A DNA stretch of 64,000 nt, from positions 4,655,534 to 4,719,533 of the forward strand of contig CM070615.1 in NCBI GenBank assembly GCA_036346395.1, given 5' to 3'. Position numbers and translations under genes: made by a program. Of the stretch, positions 35,506-47,075 are shown piece by piece; the first letter of the stretch is position 1; the number at the start of each line of letters is the position of its first letter. The notes beneath the pieces are model-generated. The model worked only from the letters and a program-made list of their open reading frames with translations. It was not told the DNA's origin and did no database searches. This DNA comes from Hsuehochloa calcarea (Eukaryota; Streptophyta; Magnoliopsida; Poales; Poaceae).

Positions 35506-36715
35506 CGCTTCGCTAGCTTCTTTCCTTCCCTCTGCTCCTCTACCTTACCTGCCCTCTTTTTTTCTGAATAAAAGTGAGTTTTCCCCGAATTTTAGGGTTT
35601 CGATGGTCTTTTATAGGGGAGATTGTGTCGCTATTTGGCATGACGCAGGGACTTGCGGGATCCCTATCGTTATTTGAAATATCGGTTTTCTAAATTTTAA
35701 AATTAAAAAATGAAGGACCTCTGTCGCCATTTGAATTGGCGATAGGGACCTGTTGCTAGTTGAGGTGCTGTTGAGCTCCTTGTTGCTAATTGGAATGACG
35801 ATGGACGCCTAGTTTTGTAATTATTTTTTTCGAATATTTAGTTTTGTAATTATCTTTTAAATTAATATAAAAAATTACATGTTTTAATGGTCAATAATGG
35901 TGCCGCAGGGAAACTGAAATTCCATGTGTAATGTTTTGTGCTCTGCAGACCTAGAATTGTGGCCATTATTCTATTTTTCTCTAATCCCTGCCATGGTTGT
36001 GAATTTGGATCGGAAAAGGAGTGACTTCATTGTTATTTCACTTAAAAACAGCAGACAATGTTCAATTGATATGTCGGCCACTCAATTTCTGCTAAGCAAA
36101 ATCAAAAGGGAATATTATTTCTCCATTGTCCTAGAAAAAAATGCATTTATTACTCCATGTAAAGAGAAGATTGAGCGCACCCAACATTCTGGTTCGCCCT
36201 TTCTTAGCATTCTTTTCTTTGTAACAGAAGTTGTTTCACAACCTACTTTGATCTACACAACTTTTGTACTTGTGCTTCTTGGTGCTTATGATGGTGGAGT
36301 GGCATAAAAGTTGGATGGATTAATTCATGCCATTATTATTTCTGTGATGATTGCTATATAATATTAACCCAAAAATGGGAAGGATAATATTTTCTTCCCT
36401 GTTTAAAGCAACAGATTATACTAATTTATTTCAGAAATTATATAATAAGTTTCAGTATGTTAGAAGGTATTTCCTGGAGAATTTTGTCTCTGGCTTGTTG
36501 GTAATGGCAAGTAGGTAATTAGCACAAATCTATATGCTTTTCCCAAGAGAATTTTCAAAGTATATCAGCTAAATATTTTTATTTTGCAGGCTCTTCGTGT
36601 TCAGTTTATGTTGAGTTGTTGACCAACATTACTTGGGATGCTGTTCGTACAACCGTAGGAGGAATTTTGTTGTTTCAGCACAAATTGTGTTTACTGTGCT
36701 TGGCTTTTGTAGTAG

Positions 36716-39232
36716 ATGTCGTTCCGTAGCATTGTGCGTGATGTAAAGGATGGCTTTGGGAGCTTGTCTCGAAGAGGGTTTGAGGTGAAGCTTCTTGGCC
36801 ATCGCAGAGGGAAATCTCATAGTGCTGTCCATGAGTTGCATGACCCAGCCCCTGTGATCCAGAGCAGTTGCTGGGCTAATTTGCCTCCAGAATTGCTTCG
36901 AGATGTGATCGAGAGGTTGGAGGCCAGTGAGGCTGTGTGGCCTTCCAGGAAGCACGTAGTCGCTTGTGCTGCTGTCTGTCGAACCTGGAGAGAGATGTGT
37001 AAAGAGATTGTTAAGAACCCGGAGTTTTGTGGAAAGATCACTTTTCCTGTTTCCCTGAAGCAGGTGATGATGCTCTCTTAGTCTTTCTGTGCTTCATTTT
37101 CAGTTTTAGTGATCATATATCTTTGATGATCATTGTAGATTCTACTAAAACATATATTTGATTTATAGTAGTTTGCGAAATGAAAAACACAATAGAAACA
37201 TATTTTATCTATTGACTAATATGATTTTGTTGTCCATATTCGATATTCAGCCTGGGTCCCGAGATGGAACCATCCAGTGCTTCATTAAAAGGGATAAATC
37301 TACCCAAACTTACTACCTATATCTGTGTCTTAGCTCAGGTAAGCCTGTTCCTAAGTATTATGTTTGTTTGTACTTACTACATACACTGTAATTCCTTACA
37401 CTGCATCACAGCCGTCACTTCTCGTGAGAAGCTTGTATCTACAGTTATATTCAAAAGAATGTAAGATACACGACCATGTTTTTTATAAAATAACAACCAA
37501 AGTGTAGCGTAGTCCTTGCATTGTAACTAATCATGCATGAATTACTGCAGGTGTTGAAGTTTTCATACTGATCATTAAATACAAGTATGTTTGGTGTTAG
37601 TTTAGTTGTTGTATTGTTAAACTATTGCACTCCAATGCATGCCAATCATTTATGCATGTGTACTCATTTTCTACCCCTTTTTTTCTTGTTCTACGTGACT
37701 GGTATTCTCGACTCCTATCTCGCAAATCTAGAGAACCAGTTCTCTTGTAATTTTCTTGTAGAGTATGCACTCATTTTCACTTTAAGTAGTTATAACAACC
37801 GAAGTTTTAGAATCCAGTAGGAATGACAACTGTTGCTGGTTGACTAACTTTTCTAAAAGACAAGCCTACTTTCATTTTAACTTCATGAGGGGCTTGACAA
37901 ATGCTTCTTGCTCTAAGGTGGATCATTGGTGGTGACGCCCTGAACTGTGTTTCATCTGGAGCTAAGCATGTCTCTTCTTGAAGGCAACTAGTGTATAATA
38001 GTGAATTTGGTAGAATCCAATGAATTAAACCATATACACCAGCTCAGCTGGTATTCCAGCACCTGAGGCTAACATATGTGTGCACCTAACAGTAATTAGT
38101 GCTGGCGTGCTGCTATCAACTGTCAACTATTTTCTGTTCTCAACTCATCCCTTAAGAGGATATATCCATCTTGCCAGCCTACTTGTTTGTATGTGTTAAT
38201 CTCTGCTGCTATTTAATATGTTATAACACATTTTCTACAGCTGTGCTCGTTGAAAATGGAAAGTTCCTTCTATCGGCGAAAAGATACTCCTGTGCAACCT
38301 GTACAGAATATACAATATTTATGGCTGCTGGCAATATATCTAGGTCAAGCAACATGTACATTGGAAAACTGAGGTACTAGCTCAAATAATGGGCAACTTT
38401 GTTTTGAGAGGTTACATCATCTCTTTTTTTAAAAAAAAAAATTGATGTGTCACTAATATATTTAATGTATCGGACTTTTAGGTCAAATCTCCTCGGTACA
38501 AAGTTTGTAATATATGATACCCAGCCTCCATGCAACACAGCCAATGTTTCAGAGTCAGGGAAAACAAGCCGTAGGTTCTACTCCAGGAAGGTGTCACCAA
38601 AGGTCCCATCCAGCACCTACAGCATAGCGCAGGTTTCATATGAGCTGAACGTCTTGGGGACTCGGGGCCCTAGGCGGATGAACTGTGTGATGCACTCCAT
38701 CCCTGTTTCATCCATTGAGGCTGGTGGCACTGTCCCATGCCAACCGGACGGTGCCCTTGCCCGCTCCCTTGATGAGTCATTTGGCAGCATCTCCTTCTCC
38801 AAGTCATCCATTATGGACCGTTCCATTCGATTCAGCAGCACCCGATTATCTCGCATCTCGATAGGCGGCCCCAGAATTGCAGGCCAGGCATTGGGTGACA
38901 ACGATGAGTGCAAGAAGAGGCCATTGGTTCTCCGCAACAAGGTCCCAAGATGGCACGAGCAGCTGCAGTGCTGGTGCCTCAACTTCAAGGGCAGGGTGAC
39001 CGTTGCATCTGTCAAGAACTTCCAGCTTGTTGCTGCAACACAGCCTGCTGCTGGAGCCCCCACCCCGTCGCAGGCTGCCCCACCACCTCCACCGGAGCAT
39101 GACAAGGTGATACTGCAATTTGGGAAGGTTGCAAAGGACATGTTCACAATGGACTACTGTTACCCGCTTTCAGCGTTCCAGGCCTTTGCAATCTGCCTGA
39201 GCAGCTTCGACACCAAGCTGGCCTGCGAATGA
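36716..39232 (+). CDS. Tubby-like F-box protein (TULP/TLP), intact four-exon CDS
   Basis: Exons 36716-37063, 37251-37338, 38241-38373 and 38482-39232 join in frame at GT-AG junctions to give 439 residues, the usual size for plant TULPs. An F-box (about residues 50-105, CWANLPPELLRDVIERLE) should bind an ASK/SKP1 adaptor of an SCF ubiquitin ligase. The Tubby domain (about 117-434) should tether the protein to phosphoinositides at the plasma membrane until released. Both Tubby signatures are intact: FKGRVTVASVKNFQL and the C-terminal AFAICLSSFDTKLACE. Plant TULPs are tied to stress and hormone signalling; which rice ortholog this is cannot be told here. The ATG opens the conserved MSFRSIVRDVKDGFGSLSRR. 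Nothing is broken. The unusual feature is the upstream leader intron enlarged by a MULE. Confidence 0.96.
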
Positions 39233-39733
39233 AACCATTGGGTGCTGAAGCATGGTCGTCGATTATGTAAGAAACAGACGGGCCCCTCAAATTTTGCTGG
39301 GGGCCGCTATTGTGTTGTTTGTTGTGGATGTCTTGTTAACTTGTAGACACTAGAAAACCATCGTTTAGCCGTTTTCTCCTGATTATAGCTGCTACTGCTG
39401 TTGCTGTGTTGTATCCCTGTTTCTTTTGTCTTTAATAGCTCGCTTTGTAGCATCTTGACCTGCTGTAATAATTATCAGTAACATCTTAAAGTTCTGTTAC
39501 TAAAAATAAAAAATATATATTTTATTTTATTTTCTAAAAATTAAAAAGAGTCTTCTTGAATTTCTGGATTTTAAAAAGGTTTTTCTTAATTTCCTGAAAT
39601 TAAAAATAATTTTATGAGAAAATAATAATAAAAACTAACTTTAAGTTGAAAATAATTTTTCTAAGTTTAAAATGATTAAGGGGATTTATGTGAATTTTTT
39701 TAAGAATTTTGAACTCTATTCAGTATTTTCTAA
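39233..39733 (+). other. 3' flank of the Tubby-like gene and AT-rich stretch
   Basis: 39233 to about 39480 looks like 3'UTR (T-rich, with TCTTTAATAGC and TGTAATAATTATC near 39430-39475). 39500-39720 is very AT-rich with repeated TTTTTAAAATT-type runs and no gene. Confidence 0.5.
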
Positions 39734-39967
39734 AGGAATAAGTACATATTACATTTCTGAACTTTGCCGAGAGTCAAAAACCCCTTTGAACTCCAGAATC
39801 CTTTGAACTCCAAAATCGTTTGGTTTGCATCTTCCAATTATCATTACCATGTGACCTGACCCTTTCAAGCCGAAACCACCTGGTTTTTCCCCTACGTGGC
39901 ATCCACGCATATCACGCTGTCGTGGTAACATCTCGTCAACACTTTCATGTATCGAGCAGATCCTCCA

Positions 39968-40092
39968 CACGCAGTCTCTCTCTCTCTCTCACTCACATTC
40001 CCCACTCCATCGTAGAACCCTAGCGCGTGGATCCCCTCCCGCGCAGTCTCTCTCTCTCACTTTCCTCACTCCATCGTAGAACCCTAGCGCAC
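39968..40092. repeat. 62-bp tandem duplication with (CT)n tracts
   Basis: CGCAGTCTCTCTCTCTC... CACTCCATCGTAGAACCCTA (ending GCGC) occurs twice in a row (starting near 39969 and 40041), just upstream of the MULE transposase start. Confidence 0.8.
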
Positions 40093-40359
40093 GATGACCT
40101 CAATGCGGCGACTCGGTGGCGATTCCGATCAGCTTAGGCAAGCAAATATGAAGGGAGTTGTTGTATATCCGCATTGTTCACCTGGCTTGTGAGGTTAGTG
40201 ATTGAGAAAGTTCATATTTATGTCTCGGGTCTTGGATTTGGTGCATATTTTAGTGTGTGTTTTCCCTCGATTTGAGTATTTTGTAACCACATACTTCATA
40301 TGTGTGTGTAGGACATGAATTTGTTGGACCACTTGTTTCACTACTACACAAAACCTCAT

Positions 40360-40640
40360 CACAGATGGTTTTTGAACCGTCTGAATTTTTGTGTCTGTGA
40401 TGACACGAGGTCATCACAGACGGTTTTTGAACCGTCTGTGAAAAAGGCTATCACAGACGGTTCTATTCACGAACCGTCTGTGATAGTCTATTTTCACAGA
40501 CGGTTTTATTCACGAACCGTCTATAAAAATAGACTATCACAGACGGTTCGTGAATAGAACCGTCTGTGATAGTCTATTTTCACAGATGGTTCTTGTTGAT
40601 AGCTACTATCACAGACGGTTCTTGTTTAGAATCGTCTGTG
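40360..40640. repeat. Subterminal palindromic repeat array of the CACTA element, left side
   Basis: Alternating copies of TCACAGACGGTTC and GAACCGTCTGTGA, separated by short spacers such as TAGTCTATTTT. Such arrays are the usual binding sites of CACTA transposases. The right-side counterpart spans about 41325-41920. Confidence 0.88.
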
Positions 40641-41324
40641 ATAGCTTTTTCTATTGCAAAAAAAAAAACGAAAACGGGTTTTCACTTTGTTTGGAGCCTC
40701 CCAGGCCTCGCGAATAAATTTGATATGGATTTTCGGATTGAACTTTTCGTTAGCTTTCCCACAATAGCCACAGCATCATAGTAGCATCAACTCAATGCAT
40801 TCACAGAGCACTAAAGATAACACGGCATCACCCACATCACAGTAGTATCAACTCAATCCATTCACAGAGCACTAACACATTACAGTAGTAATCTACATTA
40901 CAGAGCAAAAGGGGGGAGTAGAGAGAGTGAGGTTGTAGGAGGCTGGGGCGACGACGAGGCCGGGGCGAGGTGGAGGAGGCCGCGGGCGACGAGCTCAGGG
41001 GAGAACGGGGCGACGAAGTAGAGGAGGCCGGGGGCGACGAGTTCGTGGGAGGCCGCCGCCGACGTGGTCGTGGGAGGCCAGCAACGACGAGACTTAGGCG
41101 AGGTGGAGGAGGTCGCGGGCGACGAGCTCGGGGGAGGACGGAGAGCAAGGTTAGGGCGAGACGGAGCGCAAGGTCAGGGCGAGACGGAGATGGCAGAGGA
41201 GAAATGGCAGAGGAGGAGATGGAGATGGCAAAGGAGGAGATGGAGGACTCTGTTAATATAAAGAGATTTTCGGCAGCCCACCCATTAAGTGCAAATTTTT
41301 GTTTTCCCACCCAACAAAACAAAA

Positions 41325-41920
41325 GTATCATAGACGGTTTTATACAAAAACTGTCTGTGATGACATATCATGAACCGTCTGTGATAAGCGTCGCATCACA
41401 GAAGGTTCTTAATACGAACCGTGATACTCATCACAGACGATTTTTGTATAAAACCATCTATGGTTTAGGGTTTTCCTTACTCTCTGATTTTATCATGGCA
41501 ACCAATACTCTGCCGTGGTAGGGTTTGGGTAGCCAATCCTCTGCCGCGACAGCTAATCCTTGGCAATGGGATTGTGTGCCACGGCAAAATCCAAGCCGTG
41601 GTAAATTCGAAGAGTAAGGAAAATTCTAAGTTATTGTAAAAATCCAAGTTATGGTAAATCTAAAATCACAGACGGTTCTAGCCACGAACTGTCTGTAATA
41701 TTCTCAGTATCACAGATGGTTCTAACCACGAACCGTCTGTGATATTGAGAATATCACAGACGGTTCTCTAGAACTGTCCGTGATAGTTACATATCACAAA
41801 TGGTTCGTCTTGGAACCGTATGTGATTATTTTATCACAGACGGTTTCAAAGAACCTCATCACAGAACCGTCTGTGATAGTTACATATCACAAACGGTTCG
41901 TCTTGAACCGTCTGTGATGA
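41325..41920. repeat. Subterminal palindromic repeat array of the CACTA element, right side
   Basis: Many degenerate copies of ATCACAGACGGTTC / GAACCGTCTGTGAT, interrupted near 41470-41640 by GCCGTGGTA/GCCACGGCA-type short repeats. It mirrors the left array. Confidence 0.85.
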
Positions 41921-44431
41921 GGTGTCTTCTATAGCCTGTTTTGTAGTAGTGTTTGTTCGATTTCATTTTCGAGGCGACTTCTTTAATGATGGTAAGTGTG
42001 TGCATTGTCTGGGAGGTTCTGAGGCGCTCTCTTGGATCGATAGAGACAAAGTGTCTTTGCCTGAGATTTTAGGACACCTACAAGAACATTGTGAAGTTAC
42101 CGAAGAAATTTTGCTCCACTGGTTATTTCCCAGGAAAGAGCTTGTAATGGTCGGAGGGTTTTGACTGACTACAAGGCTTGCATATTAATGATAGATTGCA
42201 TTACCGATGGTGGCGTTGCTGACATATACGTGGACTTAGCGGCCGCTCAACAAGAATCAGATGGATATGGTGATCATGAGAAGGGAAGTGACTTTGAGGA
42301 AGAGATAAAAGATCTGAATTGTGTAGAAATGGAGGTTGATGATGATGAAGTGGAAGTTACTGTAGCAAGCAAGATATTGGCAAGCAAATTGTTACCCAAG
42401 ATGTTGGGAATCAAAGTAATACCCTACAGTTTGTAACTTCAAGAAGCAAGCAAGTGGGCATTGTTCCATCTACTCCTAAGGATAGGTTGAGGGAATTAGC
42501 TTCATTTAGGCACTTCTATGGGTCCTGTAGCAGTGAAAAGAGCAAGGTGGATAAGAACAAGGAAGTTGATGTAGCTATGGAGAAAAAAGAAGACATATCT
42601 AGTAGTGGTAGTGATTACTTCCCAGGTGATTATGAGAGTTCAGAGGATGAGGAGGAGGTTGCAGAGATCAAGGAAAAGTTCAAGGAGTTCAAGAAGCTGA
42701 GTGTAGGAGAGACATTGAATCCTGATGCCATCTTGTTTGAGGGATCTCAGGCACAATATGTTGTAGAATTTAATGAAGCCATTGTGGATTACCAGAATGA
42801 CACTGAGTACTATGGCAGTAGTGATAAAGGCCCTTTTGAAGAGGAGGGCGATGGTGATGAGCTGATTAGGAAGAAATCCAAGTATCATAGGTTTGATCGC
42901 CATGCTGTTGTCCCAACATTTGCATTGGGCATGAAGTTTTCAGGCAAGCAGTAGTCAAGAAAGCTGTTATCAACTATGGGCTAGCAGAATGGAAGGTGAT
43001 TAATTTTGTGAAGGATGAGGCCACCAGGGTTAGAGCTCAGTGTGATTGGGCCAAGTGCCTCTGGGTATTATCCATTAACAGCAGGACAGAGGGCTGGCAA
43101 GTTGCATCTTTTGTCAATGAGCACACATGCTCACCTAGAAGAGACAATAAACATATGACTGCAAAGAGAATTGCAGACAAGTATGAGCAGTTCATCAAAG
43201 AAAATCCCACTTGGAGCATGGAGAGCTTGAAGGCCACTGCCCAGGAGGAAATGCAAGCAGATGTTAGCCTCTCCAAGTGCAAGATAGCAAAGTCTATTTT
43301 CATGCAAAGAATGTTAGATTCCACCAGGGGTGAGTACTCTAGGGTGTTTGATTACCAGCTAGAGCTCTTGAGGAGCAACCCAAGAAGTACTGTTGTGGTC
43401 CACCTAGACCATGACTATGAAGTCCCAATATTCCAGAGGTTTTATGTGTGCTTTGATGCTTGTAAGAGAGGCCTCCTTGCTGGTTGTAGGAAAGTAATAG
43501 GACTTGATGGTTATTTCTTCAAAGGAGCAACCTCTGGTGAGCTCCTATATGTCATGGGCAGGGATTCAAACAACCAAATGTACCCAATTGCATGGGCAGT
43601 TATTGAGAAAGAGACAAATAATTCTTGGGATTGGCTTTATGCATTGCTGTTCAGAGATGTTCAAATTGGTGATGGTGATGGTGATGGTTGGGCGATCACA
43701 TCTGACCAACAGAAGGTACGCATTGTACTTTGACATCCACACTAACCTATACTTGTTGCATTGTAGTTTGGCATCCAAACTAACATGTACTGGAATTGTT
43801 CTTGTAAGGGCTCCTTAATGCTATTGCCTACTAGGCACCTAAATGTGAGCACAGAATGTGTGTTAGGCACATTTATGCCAATTGGAAGAAGAATTACGAA
43901 GACAAAAACTTCCAGAAGAGGTTCTGGAGGTGTGTCAAAGCACCTTGCATGATGATGTTCAACTTCTACAAAGTTAAGTTGCCACAGAAGACACCAGAAG
44001 GAGCAAAAGCTATGCTGAAGACCGACCCACATCACTGGAGCAGGGCCTGGTTTAAGTTGGACTCCAATTGTGATACAGTCGACAATAACATGTGTGAGTC
44101 TTTCAGTAATTGGATCATTTCAGCTAGGTTTCTACCTATTATTAGCATGCTTGAGATGATTAGATGCAAAGTTATGGTGAGGACTCAAGAATAGAGAACT
44201 AAGGCTTAAAGATGGCAGGGACAAGTATGCCCAAACATATTCAAGAAATTTAAGTCTTACATAACTAAATCTTGTTTTTGTCATGCTTTGTGTTATGAGA
44301 AAGATGGTTATGAAGTTAAACACCATGACAAGAGGTTCACTGTTTGTCTGGAGAACAAAACCTGCTCTTACAGGTACTAGCAACTTTTTGGTCTGCCATG
44401 CTACCATGCTATATCTTGCATCTACTACAGC

Positions 44432-44903
44432 TAGGGCTCGAAAAAAAGCTCGAGGCTCGCGAGCCTGCTCGAGCTTGTTGCGAGCCGAGCCGAGCCGGAC
44501 TTCCAGCTCGGTGAAGATTTGAGCCGAGCTCGAGCCGGCTTGCGAGCCAAACGAGCCAGGCGCAACCCTATATAATCATAGTATGCTTTTGTTTCTGGGC
44601 TTGGGGAGTCCCTATAAATCTATGATGAATACTTGTATGGATTATGGATTGTTATATTTCTCGCTTTGTTTATGATGATTGGATTTTGAATTGATGATAA
44701 ATGGCCCATATAATTATATTATTCTGTCTTTGTTTTTGGGTTTGGCGAACCCTGGCTTGAACGAGCTTTTCGAGCCGGCTCGAGCTTTTTTTCGAGCCGA
44801 ACCGAGCCGGCTTTCTAGCTCGTTTTCCAAACGAGCTGAGCCGAAGCTCGGACCGAGCCTGGACGAGCTTGGCTCGAGCCGGCTCGGCTCGTTTCCAGCC
44901 CTA
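44432..44903. mobile_element. hAT-like MITE rich in GAGCCGAGC motifs, flanks not matching
   Basis: The ends TAGGGCTCGAAAAAAAGCTC and GCTCGTTTCCAGCCCTA are imperfect inverted complements of hAT type, followed inward by dense GAGCCGAGCC / GGCTCGAGC repeats. The flanking 8-mers (ACTACAGC and GCCACGCA) do not match, so no target duplication is visible. Inside, two segments near 44570-44615 and 44705-44755 resemble each other in direct orientation, hinting that halves of two copies were joined. Confidence 0.55.
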
Positions 44904-46095
44904 GCCACGCACGCGCTGACGAAGCAGCCACGTGGCGACACACAGACTCGGGTGCTGATGTGGAAGCTGACGCAGACTCGCCATGTCAGATCGACGGCAG
45001 CGGCACTCGGGACCCGATGGTTCCAGCGAACGGCGGCGTGTCGCCGGCGGTGGATGGTACCATTGCGTAGAGGGTGACGTGGGGATCTCACCGATGCGCT
45101 CACGGGAGCAAGAGAAAGACTGGACTGGCCGGTGGCGAGGTCGGAGCGGAGGCGATGCCACGGGCTCGATGGAATCTGCTTTCCAGCGACGCTCCGACGG
45201 AACCAAAGCGACTAGGACGTAGCCCTTCTCTCGGCGATGCTGAAGGTGTAGACGACGAGGCTCGGGCGGCTTTGGTTGCGGCGGGATTGCTCATAGGAGC
45301 CGGCGGCGGCGGGATTTCTTCTTTGAGCTCTAGCGGCAGCTAGGGTTTGGTTCCGGCGCTGAGGCGGCTAGGGTTGAGGTGCGGACGCCAAGGGCTACCT
45401 CTCTATTTATATGCGGCGACCCGGGAGACTCTAGGGCGCGAACGACTAAATCGGAGGTGCGACGGTGGAAATCATATCTCAACCGAATCGGAGACGAAGA
45501 GCAGTAATTCGGTGGGTCCCACTCGTCAGCGGCGGTGGCTCGCAAGAGTTCGCATTGCAAACGGCGCGGGTGAGACTGACCGGTGGGGTCGGGTGCGGCT
45601 GCGAGAAGAGAGAGACAGCAGAGACTAATAGGCGGGGGCCACGTGTCAGTTGAGGCGGGCGAGAGAGAGAGGGAGAGGCTGACATGCGGAGTCAGAATGG
45701 CGCGGCACGGCGCGCACGCAAGGGAAACTGGGCCGCACAGTGTTGGGTCGAGATTGGAACAGGGTTGGGCTTCGGCCCGACACTGTTCCGGAGGATTTAA
45801 ATAGATTTTCTATTTTAGAAAATACAGAAAATCCAAATAGCAATTAGAAAATTAGCAAATGAACTTGAAAAAATTCCAGAAAATTCTATAAAATATATCT
45901 AAGCACATATGATCCAAATAAAATAGTTTTGACAATTGTTGATATTGGGATTAACTCTATTAAATTATTTTGACATGAATGTCTTTATTAAGCTTTAAAT
46001 AAAAATACTAAAAATTAATAAAAATTCAAATAATGTATTTTTCAACATGTTATTATTCAAAAGATCTTTAGAGCTCATAAAATTGGGATGTTACA
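44904..46095 (+). mobile_element. Ty3/gypsy-type LTR, 3' fragment, copy C
   Basis: It matches copy B (about 27850-29077) through its GC-rich block and AT-rich end, including TTTAAATAGATTTTCTATTT and ATAAAATAGTTTTGACAATTG, and ends AAATTGGGATGTTACA at 46095. The 5' two thirds are missing and the left edge abuts the hAT-like MITE. Its right edge lies inside a Copia internal region, so it inserted there and was later truncated. Confidence 0.75.
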
Positions 46096-46097
46096 GT

Positions 46098-47042
46098 TTA
46101 CCTCCTCGTTCTTCTTCTTGTTTCGGCAATCCGAGGTGTAGTATCCATACTTGTCAAAGTTGAAGCATTTTTCTGGCTGCGGCACTCCGACTCATAGTGA
46201 CTGTATTTATCACATTTAAAACACGTGATATGTGACTTGTCACGGGATCTGTCACCATCGTCTTGCCTAGCCCAATCTCCATGCTCTCCTCTGGTGCCTC
46301 GCTCGTGCTCGGGGCTTCTTGATGAGCCACGGTCGTTCTTCTCCGACGATTCCTTGTAAAACTGTCTGTCACCACTTCTTGTGTCTCCCTTTACCAGCAA
46401 CACCTGCTCGTTCTGGGACTGATATCTTTGCTCGTTACGAGACTGATACCCCCTCAGTAGTTCCTCATGCGCCTTGAGGGAACTGGTGATCTCCTTGATC
46501 TTCTTTGTCTCCAGATCCGAGGAGTACATGAGCATGGTGACAACAGGTACGAACTTTTCTGGTAGCACGCACAGGTATTTCTTCACTGCCATATATTCCT
46601 CCATCTTGTCGCCAAGAGAGACAATCTGATTGTATAGTGAAGTTAGCTTGCCGACGAACTCGTCCACCGACCGGGTTTCTCTCATCTAGAGATTCTCAAA
46701 CTCGGTGTGCAAATTATGTAGCCGCACCTCCTTTACACGGTCAACCCCCTCATGCATCTTCTGAAGCGTCACCCACGCCTCACGTGCCGTCTCCTTGCCG
46801 ATGAGCTGTCGCATCATGGAGTCTGGCACCGCCTGGTAGATGATAGTCAAAGCTGTCTGGTCCACCTTGTCGTCCACCTCCTTATCCTTCGCCTTCGAAT
46901 CGACTGCACCACAGACTCTCTGGGCGCGTATATTGGTTTTCAGCTTCATTGCCCACATCGGGTAATTGTCGGTCGTCATGACAGGATATAGGAGGGAGAA
47001 CGATCCATCACGTGTTTTCGCCTTGTCACCCATGATCTTCAA
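46098..47042 (-). pseudogene. Copia-type gag fragment (minus strand)
   Basis: Two adjacent frames on the minus strand, 47042-46686 and 46685-46098, are separated by a single in-frame stop after TEFENL. The first contains the Copia gag N-terminus (GSFSLLYPVMTTDNYPMWAM); the second the UBN2-like capsid region and a complete zinc knuckle CFKCDKYSHYESEC near 46210. The coding sequence is otherwise clean, then cut at 46096 by the gypsy LTR fragment, and no protease or pol remains. It follows a primer-binding site at 47062-47073. Confidence 0.88.
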
Positions 47043-47061
47043 GTACCACCAAGATCAGAAC

Positions 47062-47073
47062 GTTCTGATACCA
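47062..47073 (-). other. Primer-binding site of the minus-strand Copia element
   Basis: On the minus strand the sequence is TGGTATCAGAAC, close to the initiator tRNA-Met complement used by plant Copia elements. It lies two bases inside the presumed LTR end. Confidence 0.75.
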
Positions 47074-47075
47074 AC

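Larger units (their letters stand above)
32475..35877. mobile_element. MULE (Mutator-like element) in the 5'UTR intron of the Tubby-like gene
   Basis: The ends are inverted repeats: left AATTTAAAAGATAATTACAA with AACAATTACAAAACTAGGC matches the reverse of right GCCTAGTTTTGTAATTATTT and TTGTAATTATCTTTTAAATT. Exact 9-bp CATGTTTTA copies flank it (32466-32474 and 35878-35886), as expected for Mutator transposition. CTGTCGCCA segments recur in both subterminal regions. The interior encodes a decayed transposase on the minus strand. Length is 3403 bp. Confidence 0.85.
40339..41951. mobile_element. Non-autonomous CACTA element inserted in the MULE transposase
   Basis: The left end is CACTACTACACAAAACC and the right end TGTTTTGTAGTAGTG, complementary CACTA termini. 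Exact TTT copies (40336-40338, 41952-41954) flank it as the 3-bp duplication expected for CACTA transposons. Subterminal arrays of ATCACAGACGGTTC and its complement GAACCGTCTGTGAT fill 40360-40640 and 41325-41920 and can fold into many hairpins. The interior (40920-41250) is GC-rich with no transposase. Length is 1613 bp. Confidence 0.92.
40315..44420 (+). pseudogene. MULE transposase pseudogene (MuDR/MURA type), split by a CACTA insertion
   Basis: An N-terminal piece starts MNLLDHLF at 40315, is cut by the CACTA element, and continues at 41955 with VRFHFRGDFFNDGKCVHCLGG. Acidic linker pieces occupy 42161-42954. A frameshift near 42940 precedes the MuDR DNA-binding region (NFVKDEATRVRAQCDWAKC). 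The DDE core holds GLDGYFFKG and TSDQQK (about 43500-43710). A probable intron (43717-43831, GT..AG) leads to the last part at 43832-44194. After stops near 44192 a SWIM-like finger survives as CSYRY and GLPCYHA (44350-44400). Several stops and frameshifts make it non-functional. When active, such proteins cut and insert MULE termini. Confidence 0.88.
39734..44430 (+). mobile_element. Second MULE, truncated on the right and interrupted by a CACTA element
   Basis: The probable left terminal region begins near 39734 (GGAATAAGTACATATTACAT...) in the AT-rich style of MULE ends. A transposase gene follows from 40315. No complementary right end is found before the hAT-like MITE at 44432 and gypsy LTR fragment, so the right side is lost. 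The left border is inferred from composition only. Confidence 0.55.

Noticed and set aside
35924..36307. 127-codon plus-strand ORF upstream of the Tubby-like start codon
   Set aside because: It lies in the predicted 5'UTR intron, is AT-rich and has no recognisable domain.
40360..41920. Regularly repeated palindromic units resembling a CRISPR array
   Set aside because: The repeats are degenerate, alternate in orientation, lack unique uniform spacers, and lie just inside CACTA termini with a target duplication. They are transposon subterminal repeats.
44679..45222. ORFs rich in Ala/Arg/Ser around GAGCCGAGC repeats
   Set aside because: They span the junction between a MITE and an LTR fragment, and the repeats themselves create the open frames.
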